DNA from: Leptobrachium leishanense
Taxonomy: Eukaryota; Chordata; Amphibia; Anura; Megophryidae
Assembly: GCA_009667805.1 (NCBI GenBank)
Contig: CM019066.1
Coordinates: 326,550,690-326,614,689, forward strand
DNA length: 64,000 bases
Reading direction: 5' to 3'
The notes under the pieces were generated by a model. It ran no database searches. It worked only from the letters and a program-made list of their open reading frames with translations, and was not told where the DNA came from. A program made the position numbers and the translations under genes. Below are positions 23,084 through 34,184 of the stretch, piece after piece. Numbering within the stretch: the first letter of the stretch is position 1; every line of letters starts with the position of its first letter.

Positions 23084-24474
23084 GTTCTTTAAAATAAATA
23101 ACTGACTACGGGGAGTCACCCCGAAAAAGGGTCAAACAACTTGTAAAAAGGACAGCATAAACAGGTAAGCGTTGTTGCTATAGGGAAAAACATTTGGAGC
23201 GCCATTGTGTTTACTAGAAACAATGTTGTTGAGAAGATAAGGTATTTGAAAAAAAAGAATTGGTTTAGTAGCTTTACAGTATGGGATTGGGATCCTGTAC
23301 GTATTGGCAATAAGCCCTAAACTGTAACTGGAGAGAAGTGGGAGGTGGTATGATATGATGGTATGGAGTGATAGCGTGCGTTTTTGTTGCGCCCTCTGCT
23401 AGCCAAAAAGTGCAACATCACGTATAGAGCATACAATAGAGGTAACATCACTGATCTATAACCCTGGAGTTCGGTTTGAATCACCGTTGGAGCACCTCTC
23501 AAACATGTGTTTTTAGGCATGACACCTAAAATAAGGGTACATACTTGCCTAGAACAAAATATGCCCTATTGTAAGCTTCTCTGCCATAGTCTATGGAGAT
23601 GCTAAATTTAAACCAGTTCTGGTTAAGTTTACACCAAGGTTGGAATAGGATCCAATAATCGGCTTTGCTGTACAACTGGAGAAGCAGGTTCAACCTCACC
23701 ACCATGTCTCCCGTCTGCAGCCGTGGAAAGAAGATTCAGATTCTGGTCAGAAGACCTCACCAGTAAGTATCCTTGGGCAAGACATCAAACGATAACTATG
23801 CACCTATCTCACAGTACATACAACCCTCATACATTGTAAGTTCCCCTGGAAACAGTCTCTCAGTCATACTGTATCAGCTTTTTTAAAACGGTCTGCTGTT
23901 CCAATGTATCACCTCCTTTTTTTAGCTTTTAAACTCTACAAAATATGTTGACGCTATATAAAATATAAAAAGCAGCACGGGGGTCACTCAATGGTTTAGC
24001 CCTCCGAGTGCAGGGGGAGTAGTCACGCCCAGCATCCAAGACCAGCAAGTGCATATCTCCGGTTCCTAGACATTCCTTTGTGACAGTTTATTCCAATAGC
24101 TCTCAACGCTCATGGTCAGGTGACATCCCGTGGTTTACAGGAAGCAGCAGCATGCCAGGTCTCTCTGGATTTCAGGGAAAGCTACAGTGGTTGTGTTGAA
24201 AAATTGACAAAAATTGACAAAGCATCTGTCAGCAGAGTCAACAGATTCTGCAAGTGCTCATAGAAACATAGAAAAATGTCGGCAGATAAGAACCTGTCGG
24301 CCCAATTACATGGATACTTTACCTGGATTTATCTTTTGTTTAGGATAGCCTTATGCCTATCCCATGCTTGCTTAAATTCAATTACTGTTTTGGCCTCTAC
24401 CACTTTTACTGGAAGAATGTTCCATGTATCCACCACCCTCTCAGTAAAATAATGCTTCCTGATGTTACTTTTAA

Positions 24475-25595
24475 CCCCTTAGTGACCGGGCGGTTTTACA
24501 CAAATCCGTCCTTTAGTGACCGCTGCTGTTTTTACGTTTCTGCGCTGTTAGGGTTTAGGTCAAATTTTCCTCTTACTCGTTTATTCAACCCACATATATT
24601 ATACACCCTTTTTCCCGCCATTAAATGGACTTTCTAGAAATACCATTATTTCCATCATATCCAATAATTTAATATAAAAAAAATATGAAATATGATGAAA
24701 AAAATGGTAAAAACACACTTTTTCGTAATTTAATCCCCTAAAGCTATAACCACCAATAAAGACCCCGGCTAAATAGTTTCCAAATTTTATCCCGAGAATA
24801 GAAATACCCAATTTTTACATGTTTTTACCTTTTAACCCTTTCACTGCTGAGCCAGTTCACCTATGTGCGCTGCGCTCATTCTGACCACATTTTTTTTATT
24901 ATTATTTTTTTTATTTAATTTTTTTTTAAACCAAACCTGGTCATGTTTGGTATCATTTGAAAGGCCATGATCAGTCCTTTCAAATGATGTCAAATATGAC
25001 CATCTAGCTGCCATGGATCGGGAGATAAAGGGATCCTTAGGATCCCCTTATCTCTACATGGCAGCTAGAGGGTTAACTGGCCCACTGACATCCTCACACA
25101 TATGGTGAGGTTGTCAGTGGGTGGGGGGGACCTGGAGGCTAGGCTGACATCCAAGATGTCAGCCCCCCCTCCAGGTTCGAATCGCGTTTTGGCGCAAATT
25201 CGCGCTAAAACGCGATCCGGCGGTGAAACGGTTAATGCTATACACCGCTGAAAAGGGGAGACTCTCCCCTTTTCAGCGGTGCAAAAATCATTTTGCTAGC
25301 TTCAATGGTTGGGGCGATAGAGGGCCCTGAAGGAGCCCCCCCCTCCCCTCCATTGAATTACATGGGGGCACCGTCTGATGACGTCACCACGCAGCATGGC
25401 GACGTCATCAGCCTCGCCTGCCCATGTAAATCACATGGGCAGGCTTCCTCCCTGCCAGATCGCCGTGGGATCCGACGAGGGAGGTGAGTATCGGGCGGGA
25501 GGGGGATTTGGCGCCACTGACGTACCCTGTACGTCCGCGGGTCTAAGGGAGACCCGAGGACAGGAAGTACAGGGTACGTCAGGGGTCATTAAGGG
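24475..25595. mobile_element. piggyBac-like non-autonomous element, outer
   Basis: 1121 bp flanked by TTAA (24471-24474, 25596-25599), ends CCCCTTAGTGACC and, in complement, CCCTTAATGACC. Insertion is proven by the interrupted CR1. It holds a second TTAA element (24836-25231), then stem-loops at 25243-25284 and around 25377-25410 (TGACGTCA-rich). GAGGTGAGTAT at 25481 is a splice-donor consensus. Confidence 0.8.
24836..25231. mobile_element. piggyBac-like non-autonomous element, inner
   Basis: 396 bp flanked by TTAA (24832-24835, 25232-25235), ends CCCTTTCACTGCTGAGCC and, in complement, CCGTTTCACCGCC. Same end type as 29701-30924 and 9396. Confidence 0.75.
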
Positions 25596-26330
25596 TTAAA
25601 CCTTTGCCCCTCTAATCTAAGACTGTGTCCTCTCGTTTTGCTACTTTGTTTCCGTTTAAATATACTCCCTTCCTCTACCTTGTGGATTCCCTTTATGTAT
25701 TTAAATGTTTCTATCATATCTCCTCTGTCTCGTCTTTTTTCCAAGCTGTACATGTTAAGATCATTAAGCCTTTCCTGGTAACTTTTCTCCTTCAAGCCGT
25801 ACACCATTTTACGGCTCTGAACTCTCTCTAAGATGTCTATAGCCTTCTGGAGATACGGTCTCCAGTACTGCACACAGTACTCCAAGTGAGGTCTCACCAG
25901 TGCTCTGTACAGTGGCATGAGCACTTCCCTTTTCCTACTGCTAATACCTCTCCCTACACAACCAAGCATTCTGCTAGCATTTCCTGCTGCTCTATTACAT
26001 TGACTACTTACCCTTAGATCCTCTGAAATAATAACCCCTAAATCCCTTTCCTCAGATGTTGAGGTTAGGACTGTATCAAATATTCTATATTCAGCCCTTG
26101 GGTTTTTACGTCCCAGGTGCATTATCTTGCACTTATCCACATTAAAACTCAACTGCCACAGCTCCGACCATTTTTTTAGTTTACCTAAATCATTTGTCAT
26201 TTGGCTGATCCCTCCAGGAACGTCAACCCTGTTGCAAATCTTTGTGTCATCAGCAAAAAGACATACTTTTCCATTAATACCTTCTGCAATATCACTAATA
26301 AAAATATTAAAGAGAATGGGTCCAAGTCAT
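25589..26330 (-). pseudogene. CR1 reverse transcriptase C-terminal fragment
   Basis: Long open stretch downstream of FADDTK: DLGKLKKWSELWQLSFNVDK, CKIMHLGRKNP, ERDLGVIISEDLRVSSQCNR, AAGNASRMLGCVGRGI, MPLYRALVRPHLEYCVQYW and LERVQSRKMVYGL, the thumb and C-terminal region of CR1 enzymes. The upstream palm, fingers and endonuclease are absent, and the frame runs into the nested element, so it is non-functional. Confidence 0.85.
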
Positions 26331-28004
26331 AAGGAAGCTCCGTCCAATAAAAAATTCAGAGTCTTCAGAAAATTAAAAATCGAAGTAGACCTCAAACTCT
26401 ATTAAGTCATGCTAAATCAAGGAAATCTTTAACACCTTAAACAAACACTCTACTCATCTCATCCTGATGACTTTAGCTTTTTAAACTGGCCAGGGTGCAT
26501 AGAGTCCGTCCCCACCCCCCAATCTGGTGAAACTGTGTAGTGAAAGCCCAGTAGCGTTGCACAATTTGTTACGTACACAAGTTGATAAGAGCAAAAATTG
26601 CACAGAAAAGCTTCAGGGACTGGAACCACCTGCAGCTATCTAATGCAACTTGTGTAGTTTAGGAACTGCAAATTGCACACCATTTATGCAGATCCAATCA
26701 ATCGGCTGCCTCTCTGACACTATCACGGTGTCACGTTCCCTACCAAAACGCAGTATCTGATCCGCTTACGTAGCACAACCATCCTTTCCCTCCGATCCTT
26801 AGAAGTGGTCGGTAAATGTTTTAGCCCTTTGCTGGTAAAGAGCAGAACACAGATTATATAAACCTTAACCAGGGATCAATATGCCAGAGAGTATGTCAGC
26901 CGTTTGCCAAGGGGTCAGTATGCCAGAGATATACAGAACTGAGGGGGATAATGAAACCACGTCAGGGCAATGCACTGCCTGTGGTTTTAAAACTGGCGGT
27001 GCCGCGTCAGAGTGCCCAGTTCCACCCCCGGCGTCTCACGTGACCATCGCGGTTCTCTTCACTCAGCGCCTGGTCAGCGAGAGTGATCCTGCCGGGAAAC
27101 ACCAGCGCAGTACGTGACACACGGGCCGTCTCAGAGAGTGACGTTGACAGGCTCTCTGTGTGCTGGCATCACTAAAGACCGATCTGATCAATTTACTCAC
27201 CTTTTATCCCTCGCCACATACAGCTCCTCCTCTTCGGGACAGGGACTCCCGAACCCGCAATTTACAGCCCTAAGCAACTTGCATAGCATAGGAACTGCAA
27301 ATTGCGCACTGTAACAGGATTTACACACTTTACGTACACAAGTTCCGTAGCATCTGCGCAGAATGACGGACTGGAATTGCGCACACATGCAGAGATCCTA
27401 CCGATCCTTTGTCTTATCACTACCGCGATTGGTCTCAGGATGATTAATACGCACTTGTTTTCCTATGCACAGTATCACTGACAAGTAAATTTTATCAGTC
27501 TCGTTTGTGGGGACCTATTTGGCACCTGTTGAATAGAGCACACAGCTTTATCCTGAATCACAAAGAAACAGCTGCAATTAGCAAAATGGGGCAGCAGTTT
27601 TCATGTGCTGCTCAGCATGTAGATATTACGTTTCCCAGAGTCATGGTTGATCTGTCAACCACAGTATGGCTGAAACCACTCCCTGCATGGATGTTTGTGG
27701 ACATCTTGTCCTTCCAGCAATCATATACGCAAATTATTTTGTGCAAAATCTTAAAAATCACACAGTTCTAGATTTTCTTTTTTCGTCTTCAATTGCATTG
27801 AAGTTTAGCATTAAACCAGGAATCTCAGACTCCCCCAGATATTTCTGAACTACAACTCCCATGAATCCAAGGCCATTATATGCAAATAATTCAGAGTACT
27901 GTACTCTGGGGTGAAAACCGTTTTTTTGAAAACCCCACGGATTAAAAGCGAGGAGTTGATAGATCCATGACTTGGCTTCAAAGTCATCTACCTTCTATGC
28001 CAAA

Positions 28005-28133
28005 AGTCAGCAAACATGACCACACAGATGTTTTGGAACAACATTTCCCACAAGGCTCTGACCACCTAATAGCTAACCATCGTGGGAGATGTTCTGATCC
28101 AAAACATCAGGAAGGCCAAGGTTGCTGACCCCT
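28005..28133. mobile_element. Palindromic hAT-like MITE
   Basis: AGTCAGCAAACATGACCAC at the left, AAGGCCAAGGTTGCTGACC at the right, with GATGTTTTGGAACAACATTT against its complement inside. Boundaries approximate. Confidence 0.55.
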
Positions 28134-29129
28134 GTTCTAACCCGGCACCAAAAATAGGAGACCCCTGGGGCCAAAACCGTGACTGCCATGGCAGGGTCAT
28201 CTGGGATGTGTGGGGGGTGCCCTCTATCTGACTGAAGCCAATTAGTATTGGTTGGTCACAATGCATGGCAGGTAGGTTTACCAGATCTGACAGATTACCT
28301 AATTTATATATCCAGGACAATCTCTTATTTTAGCGTTTTTTATGAGACCATCAAGCCAATTTAGTATTTTAGCGTCTTTTATTATCAGTGCTGCGGCTAT
28401 TAATTCAATATTTATACAATGTTGCAAGAAAGCTTTGAGTTGAACACTCCTATGCCAAGATTTTCTTACACAACAAAATTTAGTGCTATAGGCATGCATC
28501 TTACATAACTGTTTTGTTTCCCAATCTATCAATTACCAAAAAAATTACCTTAAATAAATTTATTAACCCCTTCACTGCTGAGCCATGGTACTCTCAGGTT
28601 GTGCAAGAAAGGCCTAACAGTAGCTTTTTTTCCCTCTTTCAAGTAGTCTGTGCGTACTTCAATTTGCAACATTGCTACAAATGCTTTTAAACACAATGTG
28701 TTCAGCAGTCACTGTAATTTAAAGAAGCTTGATTCTTCCATAGGGGTTTAAAAGCTAAAATAAGATTACCTATAATTTATTCACCCTGATAGGCAATGCA
28801 TGAAAAATATAATCCCGCCGTATGTAGAATCCATACGCTGCAGGTGAGGAATAACAAAGAATCCCAGGTGACTTGCTTTGATTCCCTTCCTGCTGCATAG
28901 GATTTATACATGTTGCAGGACAGCACTTTTCCTTGTGCTCCCCTCTGCATAACATAGTAACAGGTGTCCAAGGAAATATGGCTGATCTGGCTACCCTAAC
29001 CGAGTGTCCCTTTCATATGATGCATGTACACACTGTAGACTGGCGGGTTTAGGAGTCGTGTGACAGGTTATGGACTAAAGCAGCTCTTTGAAGAAAGAGA
29101 AAATCCTTATAGAAACAGAGCCCACATGC

Positions 29130-29480
29130 ATACGTTTAAAACCGGAAGTGGCAGATGGAGCGCGCTGATGACGTAAAGAGAGCTTCCGCGTGAGCGCACC
29201 ACAGAGAGGACACTCACACCCCCAGAAATTAAATACAAAATAGCAATGGGACGGCGATAAACGTTAGGGGTCGGTGCTGCGCTGCCATCTCTGACTCGGT
29301 CTTACCTCCTCAGAAAGAGGACGGCGCCGCTGCTGAAAGCTCAATGCGTGCGGTGAACCGGAAGAAGATAGTCGCCTAAACGCAGTCGCTGTTCATCTGC
29401 GTGCGCATGGGGTCATGGGCGCGTGCCCTCGACTTTTGGGAGCGCGCAGCGTCTGTGAACTGCGCATGCGCAGTGTTAAC
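29130..29480 (-). promoter_or_regulatory. C1D: C1D promoter region (NRF1, ETS, CRE-like sites)
   Basis: CG-rich island amid AT-rich DNA. It contains the NRF1 palindrome TGCGCATGCGCA (29461-29472), ETS/GABP sites ACCGGAAG (29357-29364) and ACCGGAAGTG (29141-29150), and a CRE-like TGACGTAA (29169-29176). No TATA box is evident. These are motifs of housekeeping vertebrate promoters, fitting C1D; actual use is inferred. Confidence 0.7.
29306..29400 (-). other. C1D: C1D exon 1 (5' UTR), approximate start
   Basis: A strong donor on the minus strand, GAGGAG followed by GTAAGA, ends at 29306. The exon start is not visible; about 29340-29400 is expected from the promoter motifs. If transcription begins upstream of 29396, a seven-codon uORF (29396-29376, with stop) is included. 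Confidence 0.65.
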
Positions 29481-29700
29481 AGTTGTTTGTGAGCTCATAT
29501 TATGGTGGGTGAATAATAGCAACATTGCAGCAGCAAGAGGCTGGGCTGGGCGTCTGGGGAATATCCATGCAGAGTTACTGTACTTTTTCGCTTTTATTTT
29601 CTTTATATCTCTACTGGTTAGCTCTTTTATTTATATAGGGTATTTGTGTTAGCCATTCCCTTTTACGCATTTTATTTTGTCACTGCGCTGCATATATTAA

Positions 29701-30924
29701 CCCTTTCGCTGCTGAGGCTTTTCCCGCCCCTATGCTGAGGTCATTTTTACTGGTTTTGCTCATCATGTTTAAACGTGTTTTGAAGGCTTATTTTAGTATA
29801 TGACCCAGACATATTATATATCGTTCTTTCCGTCAGACTCGGTAGATTCATAATATGTCATTATTATATGTATACGTTATGTCATGTCTGTATATTATAA
29901 CAAAAAATGCAATAAAATATGTATTTTCAATAATTTACAATGTGTAAAGTGTTTTTTTCCACATTTTAACATGCGAGCAATTGCGGTTATATTTTGTATG
30001 GGGTGCGCTTGTTAAAAAAATTAGAGATGGGGTCTCGTTACATTTTTTTTGGGGAAAATGACACTATTTTTAACAAACGCACCGCATACAAAAATCGTTA
30101 GTGCAGCATCATTGTTCACATTATAATTGAAATGGGAACAATATTGCTGCATTAACAAACCAAAAAAATAAAAAAAAAGTGTTTATTTTTTTTTTTTAAT
30201 TTTTTTTTTTAATTGTTTTTTATTTTTATTTTTCCTTTTTTTTTTTTTACAAAATTTTTCACTTTCATGTTTGGTATCGTTGGAACGGCCATGCTCTGGC
30301 CGATCCAACCATACCAAAATGTAACCCCTAGCTGCCACGGATCGGGAGATAGGGAGTTCATTGGAACTCACTATCTCCACAGGTGGTGGCAGTTAGGGGT
30401 TAACTCTAGGACTGGCGTCATCGTGCGTAGCACGATGACGCCAGTCCTCTGGGGGAGTTCCCGGAGGCTTGGCCGACATCCAAGATGTCGGCCAGCTCCG
30501 GGAAAGGATCGCGAACCGGCGCTTTTCAGCGCCGATTCGCGATCCAGCTCCCCAGGGGTTAATGCCAGGCATCATTTGGAAGGGCAGGCTGTGCCCTTCC
30601 AAATGATGCCTGGGTTAACCCCCGCAGAGCCGCCGATCGGGAGGGAGAGAGGTCCGAAGGACCTGCCCCCCCTCCCTTTCAGGCGCCTCCTCCGCACATG
30701 CGGGGGGGGCGCCTGAATTAGGTGTCATCGCGCCCCCGCGATGACACCTAATTCTGGCGGCTGCTGGTCCGGATGCCGGGCTGACATCCAGGATGTCAGC
30801 CCGCACCGGAGGGGCCAGCGATCGGCCGGAACCCGGCCGAACGCTGACCCCAATGGGAGGACGCGCTCAGCGCGTCCTCAGCACACCAGCGGGACTGCTG
30901 AGCGCGTCCTCAGCAGCGAAGTGG
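29701..30924. mobile_element. piggyBac-like non-autonomous element near C1D promoter
   Basis: 1224 bp flanked by TTAA (29697-29700, 30925-30928); ends CCCTTTCGCTGCTGAGG and, in complement, CCACTTCGCTGCTGAGG. The interior has a poly(T) tract (30180-30250) and a series of stem-loops: ATGACGCCAGTCCT (30411-30447), CGGCATCATTTGGAAGG type (30560-30612), and AATTAGGTGTCATCGCG (30714-30755). No transposase frame. Confidence 0.8.
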
Positions 30925-30928
30925 TTAA

Positions 30929-31260
30929 AGGGTAAAACTGTATTTTAGCGGTGTAAATTATGTGTGACCCATTTCAACTGTTTCAAGCATTGTAAACCTC
31001 AACCCCCTGACCCAACCCTTAAACCCTGACCCGACCCCTGCCTAAACCCTGACTCTACCCCTAACCCTATACTGACAGTGACATTTACAACGTTATTATG
31101 TTTGTTAGGTTTCCAACTGATTTACAACGCTAAAATACAGTTTTGCCTATTAACGGGACACCCTATATATAAAGCTATCCCTCCTTTATTTATTATCCTT
31201 TTACTAATGGTTTTTCTTTATTTATTTATTTAAGGAGTTATTTTTTTCTCCCTTGGTGCG
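30929..31260. other. Intergenic stretch
   Basis: Contains a CCTAACCC / AAACCCTGAC-like degenerate stretch (30995-31065) and no gene. Confidence 0.5.
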
Positions 31261-31393
31261 CTCTGCTCTTCCTCATCGGCTCTGCTCTTCCTCGTCGGCT
31301 CTGCTCTTCCTCGTCGGCTCTGCTCTTCCTCGTCGGCTCTGCTCTTTCTCGTCGGCTCTGCTCTTCCTCGTCGGCTCTGCTCTTCCTCGTCGG
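31261..31393. repeat. 19-bp tandem repeat, seven copies
   Basis: Unit CTCTGCTCTTCCTCGTCGG repeated seven times with two single-base variants, plus a partial unit. It is open in several frames on both strands because 19 is not divisible by three, so the encoded peptides are not evidence of a gene. Confidence 0.95.
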
Positions 31394-31783
31394 CTCTGCG
31401 TCTACCAAATCTGGAAACCCTGCAGCTTTTCTACACAAATTGCATAGTGTAGGAAATGCAAATTGTGCTTGGCTATGGACTGGTGCAGTTTGCGCCTACA
31501 AATTCCATAGCACCTGCAGTGAGTAATGGATCGTAGCTGTGCGCGCTTGCGCAAAACCAATCCATTGGCTGTCATTCTCCAAACGCTCTGTATCGCGGGC
31601 GGTCTCTGGGGTTGGCACTTTTTATTCAACCTGAACACTCGAGTGCCGGTGTGTGTGTGTGTGTGTATGTATATATATATTAGGTGTGTGGGAATATAAG
31701 GTGTATAGTAAGTGTTTGTATGTATAAAACAGTTGGCCCAGTTCCAAGTGAGCCGTTAGGTACATGGCGCTATTTGTTATTAA
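31394..31783. other. Intergenic stretch with TTAA-MITE-like interior and (GT)n
   Basis: 31420-31560 shares words with TTAA-MITE interiors (GTGTAGGAAATGCAAATTG). A (GT)n/(AT)n run lies at 31650-31680. Confidence 0.45.
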
Positions 31784-32026
31784 CCCTTTCACGCGTGGGT
31801 GTGCTATGATATCCCTGCGTGGGCCTAAACACTGCGGTCCAACATAGCACGCCCCTCGGCCTTCTTATAGACGCGACTGGCGTTGTCCCGTGGCAAACAA
31901 CGAGGCAATCGGCACACGCTCAATGTAGGCGGGTCGAAGGCCGGCCTCCGCACTAGTGGGTCAAGCTGTGCCGCCCCACAGCGTCAAGGTACCAGCTTGA
32001 TGCAGGAAGCACCCAGTAGCAAGGGG
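31784..32026. mobile_element. TTAA MITE, 243 bp
   Basis: TTAA at 31780-31783 and 32027-32030; left end CCCTTTCACGCGTGGG, right end CCCCTTGCTACTGGG in complement. Confidence 0.6.
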
Positions 32027-32244
32027 TTAACACTAATGGCTTATGTTGCTATTCCAGCTGAACAACAAATTTCACTTGCAGTTCAACTGTTGCGGTGGGT
32101 CACTGTAAAAGTGTAAATTAATGTGTCCTTTGTATAGGAAGCGTTAACTTGTGGATAGTTACAAAAAAATAATGGTTCTGAGGACATCATTCCAATTCAT
32201 TTTGTATTGGCAAAATCCTTAAACTAAAAATATTAAATATTTAA

Positions 32245-32318
32245 TCCCTTAAGGACCAAGGACGTTAACTGTTCTGTCGTAAATGCATTGACTTCAGAGA
32301 CCGTTGGTCCTTAAGGGG
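32245..32318. mobile_element. 74-bp TTAA MITE
   Basis: TTAA at 32241-32244 and 32319-32322; ends TCCCTTAAGGACC and, in complement, CCCCTTAAGGACC. Sibling of 4002-4073. Confidence 0.75.
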
Positions 32319-32956
32319 TTAAAAAGAAACTATACTCACTTGGTACCACGAAGCAGAGCTCTTAAAAAAGCTCTTAAAAACTCTTACAATGGTATGTTGT
32401 TTTTAATTGTATTTTATTTTTATCTGTGGCCAATAAATTGTTTTGATTCACACTTTGGTTCTTCTATATATTTTATGTTTATTTGCATGACGGCAAAGTT
32501 AAATCTTGCTAAAAAGGCTGCCGACTTTGCTAAAAGATCATTAACCCTATATAGGGCTGCTGAGATTGCTGGAGAATATACAGTTGTGTTCAAAATTATT
32601 CAACCCCCAATGCTGTAAAGGGTTTTAGGGAATTTAGTGTACATTTGTAATTGTATTCAGAATGAAATCCTACAAGGACTTTTTAAAGAACCATATGCAA
32701 CTAAAATGACATCAATTGGTTTTGTAATACAGTAGTAAATGTTTCTTTTGTGAATTCTTCATTGACACAATTATTCAACCCCTTAAAGACTACCACTCTG
32801 AAGAACAGAGGTTCATTCAAGTGTTTTCAATCAGCTATTGAAAACACCTGCGGATGTCACGGAGCAGCAATAAAGCATAATAAGCACCAATTAGGCAGCT
32901 TTAAAATGACTGTGATACTCAGCTCCTTCTAGACATTTACTGGTGTGGTTACAAAC

Positions 32957-33984
32957 ATGGTGAAGTCAAGAGAATGGTCCAGGAAGACAAGAGAAGAGGT
33001 GATTACTCTTCACAGGAAGGGCAATGGCTATAAGAAGATTGCAAAGATGTTAAACATACCAAGAGAGACCATAGGAAGCATCATTCGCAAATTCAAGGCA
33101 AAGGGCACTGTTGAAACGCTACCTGGTCGTGGCAGAAAGAAGATGCTGACTTCAACTGCTGTGCGCTACCTGAAGCGTAGAGTGGAGAAAAGTCCCCGTG
33201 TGACTGCTGAGGAACTGAGAAAAGATTTGTCAGATGTGGGTACTGAAGTTTCAGCTCAGACAATACGGCGCACACTGCGTAATGAAGGCCTCCATGCCAG
33301 AACTCCCAGGCGCACCCCCTTGCTGTCTCCAAAGAATAAGAAGAGTCGACTGCAGTATGCCAAAAGTCATGTGGACAAACCACAGAAGTTTTGGGATAGT
33401 GTTCTGTGGACTGATGAAACAAAATTAGAACTGTTTGGGCCCATGGATCAACGGTATGTTTGGAGGAGGAAGAACAAGGCCTATGAAGAAAAGAACACCT
33501 TGCCTACTGTGAAGCATGCCGGGGGGGGGGGTCAATCATGCTTTGGGGCTGTTTTGCTTCTGCAGGTACAGGGAAGCTTCAGCGTGTGCAAGGTACCATG
33601 AATTCTCTTCAGTACCAGGAGATATTGGATGACAATGTGATGCAGTCCGTCACAAACCTGAGGCTTGGGAGACGTTGGACCTTTCAACAGGACAATGATC
33701 CCAAGCATACCTCCAAGTCCACTAGAGCATGGTTGCAGATTAAAGGCTGGAACATTTTGGAGTGGCCAACGCAGTCACCTGACTTAAATCCGATTGAGAA
33801 CCTCTGGTGGGACTTAAAGAAAGCAGTTGCAGTGCGCAAGCCTAAGAATGTGACTGAACTGGAGGCTTTTGCCCATGACGAATGGGCGAAGATACCCGTA
33901 GATCGCTGCAAGACACTTGTGTCAAGCTATGCTTCACGTTTAAAAGCTGTTATAACTGTAAAAGGATGTTGTACTAAGTACTAA
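32957..33984 (+). pseudogene. Tc1 transposase, frameshifted at a G-run
   Basis: The frame starts at [15 protein letters not shown] with the paired-like DNA-binding region and the first catalytic aspartate ([13 protein letters not shown]), then breaks at 33519-33531. There the copy has eleven G where copy 2 has six, at the codons of the glycine-rich box. The remainder ([11 protein letters not shown] with the second Asp, [14 protein letters not shown] with the Glu) continues in another frame from about 33538 to 33984. It retains arginines that copy 2 lost (SPRVTAEE; TIRRTL; TPRRTP). No complete protein is possible. Confidence 0.92.
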
Positions 33985-34023
33985 GATTGAATGTCACTTG
34001 GGGGTTGAATAAAACTGATAATG

Positions 34024-34184
34024 CGCAGATTGTGAGTTCCTACGGGAATAGGGCCCTCATCTCCTCCTGTACTGTTTGTCAAATGTTGTTCAATGTATTG
34101 TAACCCTGTCTATACTGTGCTTATTGTACAGCGCTGCGGAATATGCTGGCGCTTTATAAATAAAGAATAATAATAATAATAATA
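34024..34184 (+). repeat. LINE/SINE tail inserted in Tc1 copy 1
   Basis: AGATTGTGAGTTCCTACGGG through TTGTACAGCGCTGCGGAATA to TTTATAAATAAAGAATAATA and (AAT)n. Copy 2 of the Tc1 lacks it (AACTGATAATGATGTGAGC is uninterrupted there), which fixes the insertion point. Confidence 0.85.

Larger units (their letters stand above)
24243..26330 (-). mobile_element. CR1 LINE fragment, 5'-truncated and interrupted
   Basis: On the minus strand 26330 to about 25600 encodes the end of a CR1 reverse transcriptase, starting at LGPILFNIFISDI, with catalytic FADDTK then MTNDLGKLKKWSELWQLSFN. The 3' part (24470-24243) is beyond a nested element and ends TTTCTATGTTTCTATGAGC, the 8-bp tail unit characteristic of CR1. 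Removing 24475-25595 and one TTAA makes the sequence continuous. It lies in C1D intron 1 in the same orientation as the gene. Confidence 0.85.
20043..29305 (-). other. C1D: C1D intron 1
   Basis: 9263 nt from donor GTAAGA at 29305 to the acceptor at 20044-20043. It carries palindromic MITEs near 20186-20298, 20465-20598 and 28005-28133, hAT elements at 21385 and 22231, a CR1 LINE at 24243-26330, and AT-rich filler. 26450-27450 resembles TTAA-MITE interior sequence (AGGAACTGCAAATTGC, twice) and holds no gene I recognise. 28560-28600 is a CCCTTCACTGCTGAGCC end. Confidence 0.8.

Noticed and set aside
29401..29652. 83-codon plus-strand frame at the promoter with a hydrophobic end
   Set aside because: It overlaps the CG-rich C1D promoter and has no similarity or splice support; the membrane-like stretch is AT-rich DNA translated by chance.
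30995..31065. CCTAACCC-like stretch as interstitial telomere repeat
   Set aside because: Units are irregular (AAACCCTGACC, CCCCTAACCC) and do not keep the six-base period.
33093..33422. Minus-strand frame of 109 codons, repeated at 58433-58762
   Set aside because: Antisense shadow of the Tc1 transposase; present in both copies because the copies are alike.
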